This document shows positions 8,894 to 19,043 of a stretch of 48,652 nt of DNA, piece after piece; the first letter of the stretch is position 1, and every line of letters begins with the position of its first letter. The notes below the pieces were generated by a model. That model was not told where the DNA came from. It was given only the letters and a program-made list of their open reading frames with translations, and did no database searches. The position numbers and the translations under genes are program-made. Source of the stretch: Pelagibacterales bacterium SAG-MED17 (lineage in GTDB: Bacteria; Pseudomonadota; Alphaproteobacteria; Pelagibacterales; Pelagibacteraceae); NCBI GenBank assembly GCA_014654115.1, contig JACWDO010000006.1:1-48652 (forward strand). The letters run 5' to 3'.

Positions 8894-10052
8894 TTTAGAG
8901 ACGATAATAGATTGTGGATCTAAAAATATTAGGTTAGGTGTATTTGATCAATCATTAGAAAAAATTTATTCTTCAAATGCTACAATTACTGAATTTGATG
9001 AAAATATAGGTTTTAAGAAATCTTTAAATAAATTGATAAGAGATGCTGAAAAAAAATTATCAACACATCTAGTTAATGTGAATCTGCTATATGATACTTC
9101 AAAATTTAATTTTATAGATCTTTCAATTAAAAAATCCTTTGATCAGCCTACTTTTATATCTAACCATTATGATAGCCTGATAGAGGAAGCTAATTTTATA
9201 GTTTCAGAAAATAATTTTAAGGATCAAGTTATACATATTATTGTAAATAATATTATTACTGATGGTAATAAACAAATTGAAGTTATATCTGAAGATATAA
9301 AAATAAAATCTTTAATATTAGAAATAAAGTTTATTTGTTTGAATAAATCTATAGTATCAATTATTTCAAATAAATTCAAAAAAAATAATTTAAATATTAC
9401 AAATATATATTGCTCAAGTTATGTAAAATCTATTTTCTTTAAAAAAAATTTAGAAATAAAAAATAATCTTATCTTTTTAGATATTGGATTTGAGAGAACT
9501 AGTGCCTTATTTTTTAATAATAATAAATTTCAATTTCTAAATTCTGTGGCCATAGGTGGCAATAATATTACCAAAGATATTTCAAAAATTTTAAAACTGA
9601 ATATTGAATATTCTGAGGATTTGAAAATAGAATTTAATAAAGATGAGAATGAGGTATCTTTTAAAAAAAATTCTTCAAATGATATTAATTTATATAGTGA
9701 AATTACAAAAAAAAATATTTCAATTGATTTATTGAAACAAATTATTGAAGCAAGAGTTAATGAAATTATTGAATTAACAATACTTAACAATAATTACTTT
9801 AAAAAAATTAATTCTATAGAAAAACAATGTATAGTTTTTATTGGAAATGGATCAAAGCTATTACCAAATATTTATAGTATTAATTCTAAAAAAACATTTT
9901 CAGATTTAATTTTTTTTGAAGAAAATGATTCGAAGATTTGTGATGCAGGAATTAACTATCATAGAAGTCACGAAAGCTATCTTACAAAAAATAAAAAAAA
10001 GCTTAAAAAAACAGGCTTTTTTGAGAAATTTTTTAACTTATTTTCTAAATAA
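8886..10052 (+). CDS. ftsA: FtsA, actin-like cell division protein
   Basis: Actin/Hsp70-fold ATPase that ties FtsZ filaments to the membrane. Seen: N-terminal phosphate-1-like TIIDCGSKNIRLGVF, the central IFLDIGFERTSALFF (phosphate-2-like) and VFIGNGSKLLPNI (adenosine-like) motifs. A C-terminal basic stretch is followed by the hydrophobic GFFEKFFNLFSK, which fits the membrane-targeting amphipathic helix of FtsA. At 388 residues it is slightly short of the usual 410-420. Its normal downstream partner ftsZ is absent; lpxC begins 63 bases later. Confidence 0.9.
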   Translation: MSNLETIIDCGSKNIRLGVFDQSLEKIYSSNATITEFDENIGFKKSLNKLIRDAEKKLSTHLVNVNLLYDTSKFNFIDLSIKKSFDQPTFISNHYDSLIEEANFIVSENNFKDQVIHIIVNNIITDGNKQIEVISEDIKIKSLILEIKFICLNKSIVSIISNKFKKNNLNITNIYCSSYVKSIFFKKNLEIKNNLIFLDIGFERTSALFFNNNKFQFLNSVAIGGNNITKDISKILKLNIEYSEDLKIEFNKDENEVSFKKNSSNDINLYSEITKKNISIDLLKQIIEARVNEIIELTILNNNYFKKINSIEKQCIVFIGNGSKLLPNIYSINSKKTFSDLIFFEENDSKICDAGINYHRSHESYLTKNKKKLKKTGFFEKFFNLFSK

Positions 10053-10115
10053 TTGTATTTTCTTGTAACATTACTTGAATATTAAAATTTCCTCAGTTTT
10101 TATATATTTTGTTTA

Positions 10116-11039
10116 ATGTCGTTATTATCACAATCTACCATATCAAATAAAATATCATTATCTGGAATAGGAATTCATACAGGTAAAAAAGTAAACCTTA
10201 GAATTTTGCCTTCCTCACCCAATTCAGGAATAATATTTAAAAGAGTTGATATCAAAAATAACAACATAGTTATTCCTAATTTTGAAAATGTCTCAGACGC
10301 AACTCTTTGCACAACAATATCAAATCAATATGGGGTAAAAGTTTCAACTATTGAGCATCTTATGGCTGCTTTTTTAGGAATGGGAATAGATAATGTAGTT
10401 GTTGAACTCGATTCGCAGGAAGTTCCTATACTTGATGGATCTGCTACAGGTTTTGTTAAAATTTTAAAAGAAACTGGATTAAAAAATAGTGATGTCCCAA
10501 TAAAATTGATTAAAATAAATAATAGTGTCGAAATACACGAAGGAAATAAATTCATCTCTATAGAAAAGTCAAATGCAACTTTAGAAATTGAATTTGAAAT
10601 AAATTATGAAAATCAGTTAATTAAAAATCAAAAAAATAAAATAAATGTTTTTGAAGATAAATTAGACGATGTATTTAATTCAAGAACTTTTTGTTTATAT
10701 GAAGACATAGAAAAATTGAAAAAAATAGGTTTAGGAAAAGGTGGATCTTTAGAAAACGCAATAGTTGTTAAAGAAAACGAGATACTAAATGAAGAAGGCT
10801 TAAGAAATAAAAATGAGTTTGTAAATCATAAAATCCTTGATTGTATGGGTGATCTTTATCTAGTTGGATATAGAATAATAGGTTCCTTAAAATGTAGACA
10901 GGGTGGTCACAACTTAACAAATAAATTATTAAGAAAAGTATTTAGTGATAATGAAAACTATTCTTTACTTGAAATTAAAGGTAAAAATTTACCTCATTCA
11001 CTAATTAATAATCGCCAATATTTAAAATCTATTGCTTAA
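10116..11039 (+). CDS. lpxC: LpxC, UDP-3-O-acyl-N-acetylglucosamine deacetylase
   Basis: Zinc-dependent deacetylase catalysing the committed step of lipid A synthesis. Seen: SGIGIHTGKKVNLRI at the N-terminus, the zinc His in TIEHLMAAFLGMGIDN near residue 78, GGSLENAIV, the HKILDCMGDL segment carrying the second zinc His and Asp near 232, and GGHNLTNKLL with the catalytic His. The length of 307 residues is normal. The 63-base upstream gap is AT-rich and may contain its own promoter, but no element is convincing by eye. Confidence 0.96.
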   Translation: MSLLSQSTISNKISLSGIGIHTGKKVNLRILPSSPNSGIIFKRVDIKNNNIVIPNFENVSDATLCTTISNQYGVKVSTIEHLMAAFLGMGIDNVVVELDSQEVPILDGSATGFVKILKETGLKNSDVPIKLIKINNSVEIHEGNKFISIEKSNATLEIEFEINYENQLIKNQKNKINVFEDKLDDVFNSRTFCLYEDIEKLKKIGLGKGGSLENAIVVKENEILNEEGLRNKNEFVNHKILDCMGDLYLVGYRIIGSLKCRQGGHNLTNKLLRKVFSDNENYSLLEIKGKNLPHSLINNRQYLKSIA

Positions 11040-11077
11040 AAATTAGAATTTTAAAAATTTTCTGATAAAATTCTCTA

Positions 11078-11917
11078 ATGAAATTTTTAAATTTTATATT
11101 ATTTCTACTAATCATAAATGTATTAACCTCTTGCTCGGAAAAACAGGAAAAAGTCTCACTAATTAAAGAAGATAATTTAGAAATGCAGATGATAGAAGCT
11201 TATAATGAAGGGTTAAAAGAATTTAATAATGGTGATATTTTTTTTGCAGCAAAAAAATTTAATGAGGTAGAACTTCTGTACCCTCAATCAATTTGGGCAT
11301 CAAGATCAACTTTAATGGCAGCTTACTCGTATTATTCTCAATTATATTTTACAGATGCTATAATTGAACTAGAAAGGTTTTTAGATAAATACAAAAATCA
11401 TCCAAATACAGATTATGCATATTATTTATTAGCTATTTGTCACTATAATCAAATCGTTGATGAGAAAAAGGATCTTGGTGAAATTGTTAAAGCCAAACAA
11501 TATTTTATTTTATTAATTAAGGAATATCCCAACACAGATTTTGCTGAAGACGCAAAGTTTAAATTGGAACTCGTAGAAGAAATACTTGCTTCAAAAGAAT
11601 TATATCTCGCAAACTATTATTTAGAAAGAGAAAAATGGATACCAGCAATGAATAGATATAAAAAAATTGTAAACGAATACAATACTACTATTTTCATTGA
11701 GGAGGCATTGTATAGACTAGTAGAATTAAATTACAAACTAGGGCTTATAGATGAAGCAAAAAAATACACTGCTCTTCTTGGATACAATTATCAGTCAAGT
11801 GATTGGTATGAGAGATCTTATAACATTTTAAATACTAACTATGAAAAACCTTCTATTAAGAAAGATCTCAATAATCAAAAATCATTGCTCAAAAAATTTA
11901 AACAATTACTTCAATAG
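11078..11917 (+). CDS. bamD: BamD, outer-membrane assembly lipoprotein
   Basis: Lipoprotein of the BAM complex that inserts beta-barrel proteins into the outer membrane. The N-terminus has a signal peptide ending in the lipobox LTSC (Cys about residue 19). It is followed by TPR-type helical repeats, including YNEGLKEFNNGDIFFAAKKFNEVE, the YPQSIWASRSTLMAAYSYY repeat and the YPNTDFAEDAKFKL repeat. The length of 279 residues fits BamD. The location after lpxC is the standard alphaproteobacterial place. ligA follows after 8 bases, with no recN between. Confidence 0.93.
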   Translation: MKFLNFILFLLIINVLTSCSEKQEKVSLIKEDNLEMQMIEAYNEGLKEFNNGDIFFAAKKFNEVELLYPQSIWASRSTLMAAYSYYSQLYFTDAIIELERFLDKYKNHPNTDYAYYLLAICHYNQIVDEKKDLGEIVKAKQYFILLIKEYPNTDFAEDAKFKLELVEEILASKELYLANYYLEREKWIPAMNRYKKIVNEYNTTIFIEEALYRLVELNYKLGLIDEAKKYTALLGYNYQSSDWYERSYNILNTNYEKPSIKKDLNNQKSLLKKFKQLLQ

Positions 11918-11925
11918 TAAAATAA

Positions 11926-13938
11926 ATGAAGGAATTAGAAATAAGAAAATACTATAAGAAAAAAATAAATGAACTAAAAAATCATAATAAATTATATTTT
12001 GAAAAAAGTTCTCCAAAAATATCTGATGGCCAGTATGATAAAACTAAACAAGAGATTTTAGATTTAGAAAAAAAATATTCTTTTTTAAAAAGTGACTCAT
12101 CTCCATCTACTACACTTGGTTACACTCCATCAAAAAATTTTGTTAAATCGAAACATAGAGTAAAGATGCTTTCTTTGTCCAATGCATTTGATATTGCTGA
12201 TTTAAAAAATTTTGAGAAGAAAATATTTAATTATTTAAATGATAAAATTAATGTTGAGTATAGTGTTGAACCAAAAATTGATGGAATTTCAGCATCTTTA
12301 ACTTACAAAAATGGTTTTTTTGTAACTGGTACATCAAGAGGTGATGGTACTACAGGAGAAGAAATTACTGAAAATTTAAAAACTATAAGTGATATACCTC
12401 ATAAAATAATAAATAAAGATTTCCCAAAAGATATTGATATTAGGGGTGAGGTTTTTATAAAAAAAAGTGATTTTAATAAATTAAAAAATGATTTTGCTAA
12501 CCCAAGAAATGCAGCATCAGGTTCCTTAAGACAAAAAAATCCAGCAGAAACAAAAAAAATCCCTCTCAATTTTATTGCTTACACCTATGGCTATTTTGAA
12601 ATGGATAAAATCAAGAGACAGTCAGATTTTTTAAATTCATTAAAAAAATGGGGTTTCAAAACAAATCAATATAATAAAGTTTTAAAAACTATTGAAGATT
12701 TAGAAAATTTTCATAAAAAATTTGAACATGATCGGTTTGATTTAGAATATGATGTTGATGGTTTAGTTTATAAAATCAATAGTCTAGAACTTCAAAAAAG
12801 ATTGGGCTTTACTGCAAATTCCCCAAGGTGGGCTATTGCTCATAAATTTTCTGCTGATAGCGCATATTCTCAAATAACAGATATAAACATCCAAGTTGGT
12901 AGAACTGGTGCATTAACTCCAGTAGCAAGAATAAAACCAGTAAATATAGGAGGAGTAGTGGTGTCTAATGCTACACTTCATAATGAAGATGAAATAATAA
13001 GAAAGGATATAAGAATTGGTGATACTGTAAAAGTAGAGAGAGCAGGCGATGTGATACCACATGTTATACTTGTTGATTTAAAAAAAAGAGATAAAAAATC
13101 AAAAAAATTTCTTTTCCCTAAGAATTGTCCCTCTTGTGGTTCAGAGACAATTAAAGAGTTCAATAAAATAACAAAAAAATATGATGCAGTAAGACGATGC
13201 ATTAACGAAGGTTATGACTGTGAAAAAACCTCAATTGAAAAGATTAAACATTTCATATCTAAAGAGGCTCTTAATATTGATGGTTTAGGAAAAAAAGTTG
13301 TGGAAAAGTTTTGGGATCTAAAATTAATAAGATTTCCATACGATATTTTTAATCTAGATTACATTCAAATTTCTAAATTAGAGGGATGGGGTGATCTTTC
13401 AGTTTCAAATTTAAAATATTCAATAGATAAATCAAAAAAAGTTTCTTTTGATAGATTTCTTTATTCTATAGGTATCAGACATATTGGTATTGAAAATGCT
13501 AAACTTTTAGCAGAATATACAAAATCGATAACAAATTTTTTAAATTTTGTAAAAAATGAAAAATTAAACGAATTTTTAAATATAGATGGAATTGGAGAAA
13601 CTCAAATTAATTCCTTAAAAAAGTTTTTTGAAAATAAGTCTAATTATATAATAATTGAAAAGTTATCTTCGTTGTTAAATATTCAAGATCTAAAAATAAA
13701 TAAAGATGGTAAATTATTAAATAATACATTTATGTTTACTGGAAAATTGACAAACATGAGTAGAGCAGAGGCAAAATCTTTAATTGAAGAAAATTCAGGA
13801 TCTGTTGTAAGCTCAGTTAATAAAAAATTAAAATATTTAATAATTGGCGAAAAGCCCACTACCCGAAAAGTCCAACAAGCAAAAGAATTAGGGATAAAAA
13901 TTTTATCTCAAAAAGAATGGCTTAATTTACTAGATTAG
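11926..13938 (+). CDS. ligA: LigA, NAD+-dependent DNA ligase
   Basis: Seals nicks in replication and repair using NAD+. Domains in order: Ia (N-terminal KYSFLKSDSSPSTTLGY), adenylation domain with the AMP-accepting lysine in EPKIDGISASL near residue 118, NPRNAASGSLRQ, OB fold (QVGRTGALTPVARIKPV), a four-Cys zinc finger (CPSCG...RCINEGYDC near 402-430), HhH repeats, and a C-terminal BRCT domain (FMFTGKLTNMSRAEAK onward). The full length of 670 residues is normal. It overlaps the convergent pepP gene by 9 bases at the stop codons. Confidence 0.97.
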   Translation: MKELEIRKYYKKKINELKNHNKLYFEKSSPKISDGQYDKTKQEILDLEKKYSFLKSDSSPSTTLGYTPSKNFVKSKHRVKMLSLSNAFDIADLKNFEKKIFNYLNDKINVEYSVEPKIDGISASLTYKNGFFVTGTSRGDGTTGEEITENLKTISDIPHKIINKDFPKDIDIRGEVFIKKSDFNKLKNDFANPRNAASGSLRQKNPAETKKIPLNFIAYTYGYFEMDKIKRQSDFLNSLKKWGFKTNQYNKVLKTIEDLENFHKKFEHDRFDLEYDVDGLVYKINSLELQKRLGFTANSPRWAIAHKFSADSAYSQITDINIQVGRTGALTPVARIKPVNIGGVVVSNATLHNEDEIIRKDIRIGDTVKVERAGDVIPHVILVDLKKRDKKSKKFLFPKNCPSCGSETIKEFNKITKKYDAVRRCINEGYDCEKTSIEKIKHFISKEALNIDGLGKKVVEKFWDLKLIRFPYDIFNLDYIQISKLEGWGDLSVSNLKYSIDKSKKVSFDRFLYSIGIRHIGIENAKLLAEYTKSITNFLNFVKNEKLNEFLNIDGIGETQINSLKKFFENKSNYIIIEKLSSLLNIQDLKINKDGKLLNNTFMFTGKLTNMSRAEAKSLIEENSGSVVSSVNKKLKYLIIGEKPTTRKVQQAKELGIKILSQKEWLNLLD

Positions 13939-15609
13939 CTTAGCTAGCCATTTTTTTTCATTTTTATTTAAAAATTGCGAAATATTGTTGTAAACTTCAA
14001 AGTGATACTTAAATAAATAATTCTTTTCTTTTTTATTTAGCATTTTAAAGTTAATTAGGTCAGTATCTATTGGCGCCATTGTCAGATTTTCAAATAAAAG
14101 CTTAGATTTTATTTTTTTTATAAAAACCAAATTTTCGACTCTAATTCCAAAATTATTTTTTTTATAAAAACCAGGTTCGTTGCTTAAAATCATTCCTTCT
14201 TTTAATTTTATGAAGTTATTTTTAGATATTCCTTGCGGACCTTCATGAACATTTAGAAATGCCCCAACTCCGTGACCAGTTCCGTGACGATAATCAAGGC
14301 CGACAGAATTGAGACTTTTTCTAGCAATTTTATCAATATTATGGCCATTCTTCTCTTGTTTTATATTTGACAAGGCAACACCAATATGACCTTTCAAAAC
14401 TCTTGTAAAAATATCTTTAATTTTATTTGAGACATTCGAAAAACATACTGTTCTTGTTACATCTGTTGTTCCCCATTTATATTGACCACCAGAGTCAAGC
14501 AGTAGTAAATCATTCTTATTTAACTTTCTGTTTGAAAATTTATCAGATCTATAATGTATAACTGCTCCATTAGGTCCAGATCCAGCAATTGTATCAAAGC
14601 TTGGGTATAAATAATTTTTACCATTTTTTCTAAAACTCTCTAATTTACTCTCAATTTTTTTTTCTGTAAGGCTATTAATTTTATGATTTTTAATCCAATA
14701 TAAGAATTTTGTTAAAGCAACACCATCTTCAATATGTGCTTTAACCATATTTTGAATCTCAGTTTTATTTTTTAAAGATTTTAAATTATAAATAGGGTCT
14801 TCTTTATCAACAATTTTAAATTTATAGCCGATTAGGCTTTCTTCGAATACGGAACAAGTTTTACTATCAATACAAAAATTTCCATGTTTTAATCCTATTA
14901 AGCATTTAAAAATACTATCTTCTTTTAAAAAATTTATTTTAAATTTTTCATGACTTATCTTTATTTTTTTTATCTTTTTTTGACTTGAAAAAAAATAAAT
15001 TTTTCTATCTTTTGTCAATATAATTTTACAATTTGCAATTGGAGAATTTGGAAGATCTTTTCCTCTTAAATTAAGAAGCCAGCAAACATTTTCACCAGCA
15101 CTAATGAAATTATAATCGATTTTCTTTTTCTTCATTATTTCGATTAATCGACTTATTTTATTACTTACACTTTCACCAGCCACAATTGTTTCTAGGCTAA
15201 AGAATGGGTAATTATTTTTTGTATTATTTTTTCTTTTAAATTTATAATTCAAAGGAACTAAATTGTAACTGTCTCCAAAATATTTATTTAGGGTTTCCAA
15301 AGTAAAAAGATCTGGATCAAATCCAATTTTAATTTCTTTTTTTAAAATATCTTTCGGCCACACATAAGGAATTTCACAAATTTCAAATTTTTTCCCTACT
15401 TCTTTTTCTGCTTGAATGGTATATCTTCCATCAACAAATAAATATTTCTTATTCTTTAAAAAAATAGCAAATCCCGCAGATCCGGAAAAATTTGTAATTG
15501 ACTTAAGATTATTTATTTTAGAATATTCAGTAAAATAATTGTCATTTTTTGGTAAAATATATCCATCTAAATTATTTGATAAAATTATATTATTTATTTC
15601 AACACTCAT
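13930..15609 (-). CDS. pepP: Xaa-Pro aminopeptidase (M24 metallopeptidase)
   Basis: Cleaves N-terminal residues preceding proline; the binuclear metal site lies in the C-terminal pita-bread fold. Seen: creatinase-type N-terminal domains (LDGYILPKNDNYFTEYS), LLLDSGGQYKWGTTDVTRT with two metal Asp residues, HGTGHGVGAFLNVHEGP with the metal His, and SNEPGFYKKNNFGIRVENL with metal Glu residues. I choose the ATG at 15609 (MSVEINN), which overlaps the uvrD stop as ATGA. A longer frame to 15636 would add nine residues lying inside uvrD. It is about 559 residues long, the three-domain form. pepP is an approximate symbol. Confidence 0.9.
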   Translation of the reverse strand: MSVEINNIILSNNLDGYILPKNDNYFTEYSKINNLKSITNFSGSAGFAIFLKNKKYLFVDGRYTIQAEKEVGKKFEICEIPYVWPKDILKKEIKIGFDPDLFTLETLNKYFGDSYNLVPLNYKFKRKNNTKNNYPFFSLETIVAGESVSNKISRLIEIMKKKKIDYNFISAGENVCWLLNLRGKDLPNSPIANCKIILTKDRKIYFFSSQKKIKKIKISHEKFKINFLKEDSIFKCLIGLKHGNFCIDSKTCSVFEESLIGYKFKIVDKEDPIYNLKSLKNKTEIQNMVKAHIEDGVALTKFLYWIKNHKINSLTEKKIESKLESFRKNGKNYLYPSFDTIAGSGPNGAVIHYRSDKFSNRKLNKNDLLLLDSGGQYKWGTTDVTRTVCFSNVSNKIKDIFTRVLKGHIGVALSNIKQEKNGHNIDKIARKSLNSVGLDYRHGTGHGVGAFLNVHEGPQGISKNNFIKLKEGMILSNEPGFYKKNNFGIRVENLVFIKKIKSKLLFENLTMAPIDTDLINFKMLNKKEKNYLFKYHFEVYNNISQFLNKNEKKWLAKLI

Positions 15610-17633
15610 TTTAATTTTTTTTGATAACGTATCCAACCAGGGCTTCTAATTTCACTATCACTATCAAAATCTATATCTTGGTTAAATTCGAAATCTTCCT
15701 CTTTTTCATCTATAAAATTATTATTTTTTTTAATATATTCATCTGGTAGTTCATCCACAAATCTTGAAGCCATGCTGTCAATCCAATCACCTTGATAAAA
15801 CCTGTTCATAGAAAATGATATTTTTGCCAGTTTTTTTGCTCTAGTAATTGCAACGTAGGCTAATCTTCTTTCTTCCTCTAATCCACTTTCACCTTTTTCC
15901 TCAATACTTTTCTGATGAGGAAATAAACCTTCTTCCCACCCAGGCAAGAATACGACGTCAAATTCCAGTCCCTTAGATGCGTGTATCGTCATTAAATTAA
16001 CTTTTTCACTTTGCCAATCTTGGTCTAATGATGTTGCGAGAGCAACATGCTCTAAAAAACTCTCTAAATTATCAAATTCTTTCATCGCATTTAATAATTC
16101 TTTTATATTCTCTAATCTATTTTCATTTTCTAAGTCTTTCTTATTTTTAAGCATTTCACTATATCCAGATTCATCAAGAATTGTTTGTAATAACTTGTTG
16201 TGGTTCATTTTTCTATTTAAGTCATTTCTCCATTTAGCCAAAAGATTTAAAAGAGAATTTAAACCTAATTTTGTTTTAGGTTTAATTTTGTTCTGTTCAA
16301 TTAAATTTTTTGAAGCAATTTCTAATGAGCATTTATTTAGTTTAGCAAAATTATTTATAGCTTTTACTGTTGTATCCCCAATAGATCTTTTTGGGACATT
16401 TAAAATTCTTTCAAAGGCTAAGTCATCCTGGGGTTGAAAAACTGTTTTTAAGTATGCAACACAATCTTTTACTTCTGCTCTTTCATAAAATTTAATGCCA
16501 CCAATAATCCTGTATGGAACACCTATTTTTAAAAATCTCTCTTCAAATTCTCTAGTTTGAAAAATAGCTCTTACAAGAATTGCTACTTCATTTAATGAAA
16601 AATTATTTTTGAAATCCTCAATATTTGAACCAACTTCAGTAGCTTCATCTTTTACATTCCTAAAACAGTTTAGGGTTACAAGTTCTCCATCCTCTTGATC
16701 TGTAAAAAGTTTTTTTCCAACTCTATTTTGATTATTTTCAATAATATTTGATGCTACATTTAAAATATTTTGAGTTGATCTATAATTTTTTTCTAATCTT
16801 ATTATTTTTGTATTCTCATACACATTTTCAAATTGAAGAAAATTTTTAATTTCAGCTCCTCTCCAACTATATATTGATTGATCATCATCTCCAACGCAGC
16901 AAATATTTTGGTTATGTTCTGCTAAATATTTTAGCCACTCACTTTGAATAAAGTTTGTATCTTGATATTCATCAACTAAAATATATTTAAATTTTTTAGA
17001 ATACATTTTTGATATATCGCTATGTTTTTCAAAAATCTTAACAGTATGAAGTATTAAGTCGCTAAAATCTGCAGCGTTTAAATCTATTAATTTTTGTTGA
17101 TATATTTTATAAATTCCAAGAAAGCTTTTTTCTAATATGTCTTTACGTTTGAGTATAACTTCGTCAGGGTAAAAGCCTTTATTCTTCCATTTATCAATTA
17201 CTGCTAAAATATATCTTGGAGATATTTTTTTTGTATCTATGTTCTCTGATTTGCAGATATTTTTAATTAATCTTACTTGGTCATCTTGATCAATAATTGA
17301 AAAATTTGATTTTAATCCTGCTGCTTCTGCATGTTTTCTTAATATTTTTGCACTGATTGAGTGAAAGGTACCTAGCCAAGGAAGACCCGTTGCTTCTTTT
17401 CTCAAGAATTTGGATACCCTTAATTGCATTTCTTTTGCAGCTTTATTTGTAAATGTTACTGCTAAAACTTGATTGGGAAATGCCTTATGTTGTTTAACAA
17501 TATGAGCAATTCTAGCTGTAAGAACTCTTGTCTTTCCCGATCCGGCTCCCGCAACAATCAAAAGGGGCCCATTTAAATGTAGAACTGCTTCTTCCTGATT
17601 TTCATTCAGATTTGTCAAATAATCTAAATTCAT
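15606..17633 (-). CDS. uvrD: UvrD/PcrA-family ATP-dependent DNA helicase
   Basis: Superfamily 1A 3'-5' helicase for excision and mismatch repair. Motifs in order: Q motif LNENQEEAV, Walker A GAGSGKTRVL near residue 33, VTFTNKAAKEM, Walker B ILVDEYQDTN near 216, GDDDQSIYSWRGA near 246, LEKNYRST near 278, MTIHASKGLEFDVV near 555 and AYVAITRAKK near 600. At 675 residues it is a little shorter than E. coli UvrD; the C-terminal tail is acidic. It is the first gene of a two-gene unit with pepP (ATGA overlap). Only 36 bases separate it from the divergent asmA-like gene. I saw no SOS box there. Confidence 0.94.
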   Translation of the reverse strand: MNLDYLTNLNENQEEAVLHLNGPLLIVAGAGSGKTRVLTARIAHIVKQHKAFPNQVLAVTFTNKAAKEMQLRVSKFLRKEATGLPWLGTFHSISAKILRKHAEAAGLKSNFSIIDQDDQVRLIKNICKSENIDTKKISPRYILAVIDKWKNKGFYPDEVILKRKDILEKSFLGIYKIYQQKLIDLNAADFSDLILHTVKIFEKHSDISKMYSKKFKYILVDEYQDTNFIQSEWLKYLAEHNQNICCVGDDDQSIYSWRGAEIKNFLQFENVYENTKIIRLEKNYRSTQNILNVASNIIENNQNRVGKKLFTDQEDGELVTLNCFRNVKDEATEVGSNIEDFKNNFSLNEVAILVRAIFQTREFEERFLKIGVPYRIIGGIKFYERAEVKDCVAYLKTVFQPQDDLAFERILNVPKRSIGDTTVKAINNFAKLNKCSLEIASKNLIEQNKIKPKTKLGLNSLLNLLAKWRNDLNRKMNHNKLLQTILDESGYSEMLKNKKDLENENRLENIKELLNAMKEFDNLESFLEHVALATSLDQDWQSEKVNLMTIHASKGLEFDVVFLPGWEEGLFPHQKSIEEKGESGLEEERRLAYVAITRAKKLAKISFSMNRFYQGDWIDSMASRFVDELPDEYIKKNNNFIDEKEEDFEFNQDIDFDSDSEIRSPGWIRYQKKLK

Positions 17634-17669
17634 CGTTTATTTTTTTTTAATTTAAGCGATATTGGATTA

Positions 17670-19043
17670 ATGATTAAAAAATTGAAAGTATCAATATTTG
17701 CTAAGATTATTTTTTTATTAGTTACATTATGTTTTTTATTTGGCATTTATTTATCAATACCAGTTTTATTTAATTATAAAAGCATAGAAAACATCATTGA
17801 AAGTAAATTTTATTCTGATTTTAATATTAACCTAAATATAAATGGTGACATAAAGTATCAATTACTACCAAGGCCTCATTTATTAATTAGTGATTCATCA
17901 TTATCAATAGATGAAAAAAATAATGAAGATATTTCATTTGATATAAAAAACTTAAAAGTTTTTACGAATTCTAATAGTTTATATCCAAAATCTAAAATTA
18001 ATTTTGAAAAATTTGAAATACAAAATACAAATTTTTTAATAAAAAAAAAGGAATATAATACTTTAAGAAATTATTTTCATAATAGTACGAGTAAACCAAT
18101 TAATATCAAAAAAAGTAAAATATTTATAGTGGATGAGAGAGATGAAACTTTAATTATATCTCTTATAAAAAAATTTAACTTTATTACATCTGAGCAGGAT
18201 AATTTTAAAAAATTAAATATTACAGGAAATTTATTTGACTTAAATTTTAAATCATTATGGAAAAAAAAATATAATTCAGAAATGATTTCACAAATTGATA
18301 TAGACTTAAAAGAACCAAATATCCTGATAAAAAATAAATTAAATTATAAGAATAATACTAGTTTTAGAGGTACAACCTCACTTAAATTCTTAAACCAGAA
18401 TGTTGCAATAGAATACCAATTAAAAAATAATATTATTTCTTTTAAATCTCCTGAAAATAATAATGATATAAAAATTGATACAATAATGGAGCTATCACCA
18501 TTTTATATCAATTCAAATATTACCTTGAATAGGCTAAATTTAAATTTTTTGGTTGATGAATTAATGTTTTCTATTTTAAATTTAAAACCTGATTTATTAG
18601 GTAATTTAAATGGAGATATCAATTTCCAATTAACTAACATTAAGCATGAACTTATAAGAAATGGTAATATAAGTTTAGATATAAGGCAAAAAACTATTAA
18701 TTTGGGTGAAGTTTTATTCAATGTTGGTGATATTGGTCAAATTGAATCTGAAATAAAATATATTGAAGAAAATGGTGATACAATATTCCAATCAACTAAT
18801 TCTTTAATAATAAAAAATAAAAAAGAGTTTGCCAAAAAATTCCAAGTAAAATCAGACGCAGTTACTGATATAAATGTGATCCATTTTAAAATTGAGAAAA
18901 ATATTAATACAGGATTAATATCAATATTTGATATAAAAAAAAATCAAGCAGGATATGAAGGTAAAAATATTGGTGAATCTAAATATAACATTAGAAATTC
19001 TCAAGAGCTTAAATCTTTAGTTAAAAATATTATAAATAATTAG
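17670..19043 (+). CDS. AsmA-family protein
   Basis: A 457-residue protein with one N-terminal membrane segment (about residues 10-32: [19 protein letters not shown]) followed by a long beta-rich, Asn/Lys-rich periplasmic part. The start matches AsmA proteins: membrane anchor, IESKF, then [21 protein letters not shown]-terminal AsmA-like segment contains [18 protein letters not shown]. AsmA-like proteins are thought to transport phospholipids between the membranes or affect outer-membrane biogenesis. This one is shorter than E. coli AsmA (about 617), so its exact role is open. It overlaps the convergent fumC stop by 4 bases. Confidence 0.78.
   Translation: MIKKLKVSIFAKIIFLLVTLCFLFGIYLSIPVLFNYKSIENIIESKFYSDFNINLNINGDIKYQLLPRPHLLISDSSLSIDEKNNEDISFDIKNLKVFTNSNSLYPKSKINFEKFEIQNTNFLIKKKEYNTLRNYFHNSTSKPINIKKSKIFIVDERDETLIISLIKKFNFITSEQDNFKKLNITGNLFDLNFKSLWKKKYNSEMISQIDIDLKEPNILIKNKLNYKNNTSFRGTTSLKFLNQNVAIEYQLKNNIISFKSPENNNDIKIDTIMELSPFYINSNITLNRLNLNFLVDELMFSILNLKPDLLGNLNGDINFQLTNIKHELIRNGNISLDIRQKTINLGEVLFNVGDIGQIESEIKYIEENGDTIFQSTNSLIIKNKKEFAKKFQVKSDAVTDINVIHFKIEKNINTGLISIFDIKKNQAGYEGKNIGESKYNIRNSQELKSLVKNIINN

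Noticed and set aside
15610-15636. Nine-residue longer aminopeptidase P start
   Set aside because: The extension lies in uvrD coding sequence; the ATG at 15609 gives the usual ATGA overlap.
17634-17669. SOS box in front of uvrD
   Set aside because: The 36-base divergent gap has no GTTC/GAAC half-site pair.
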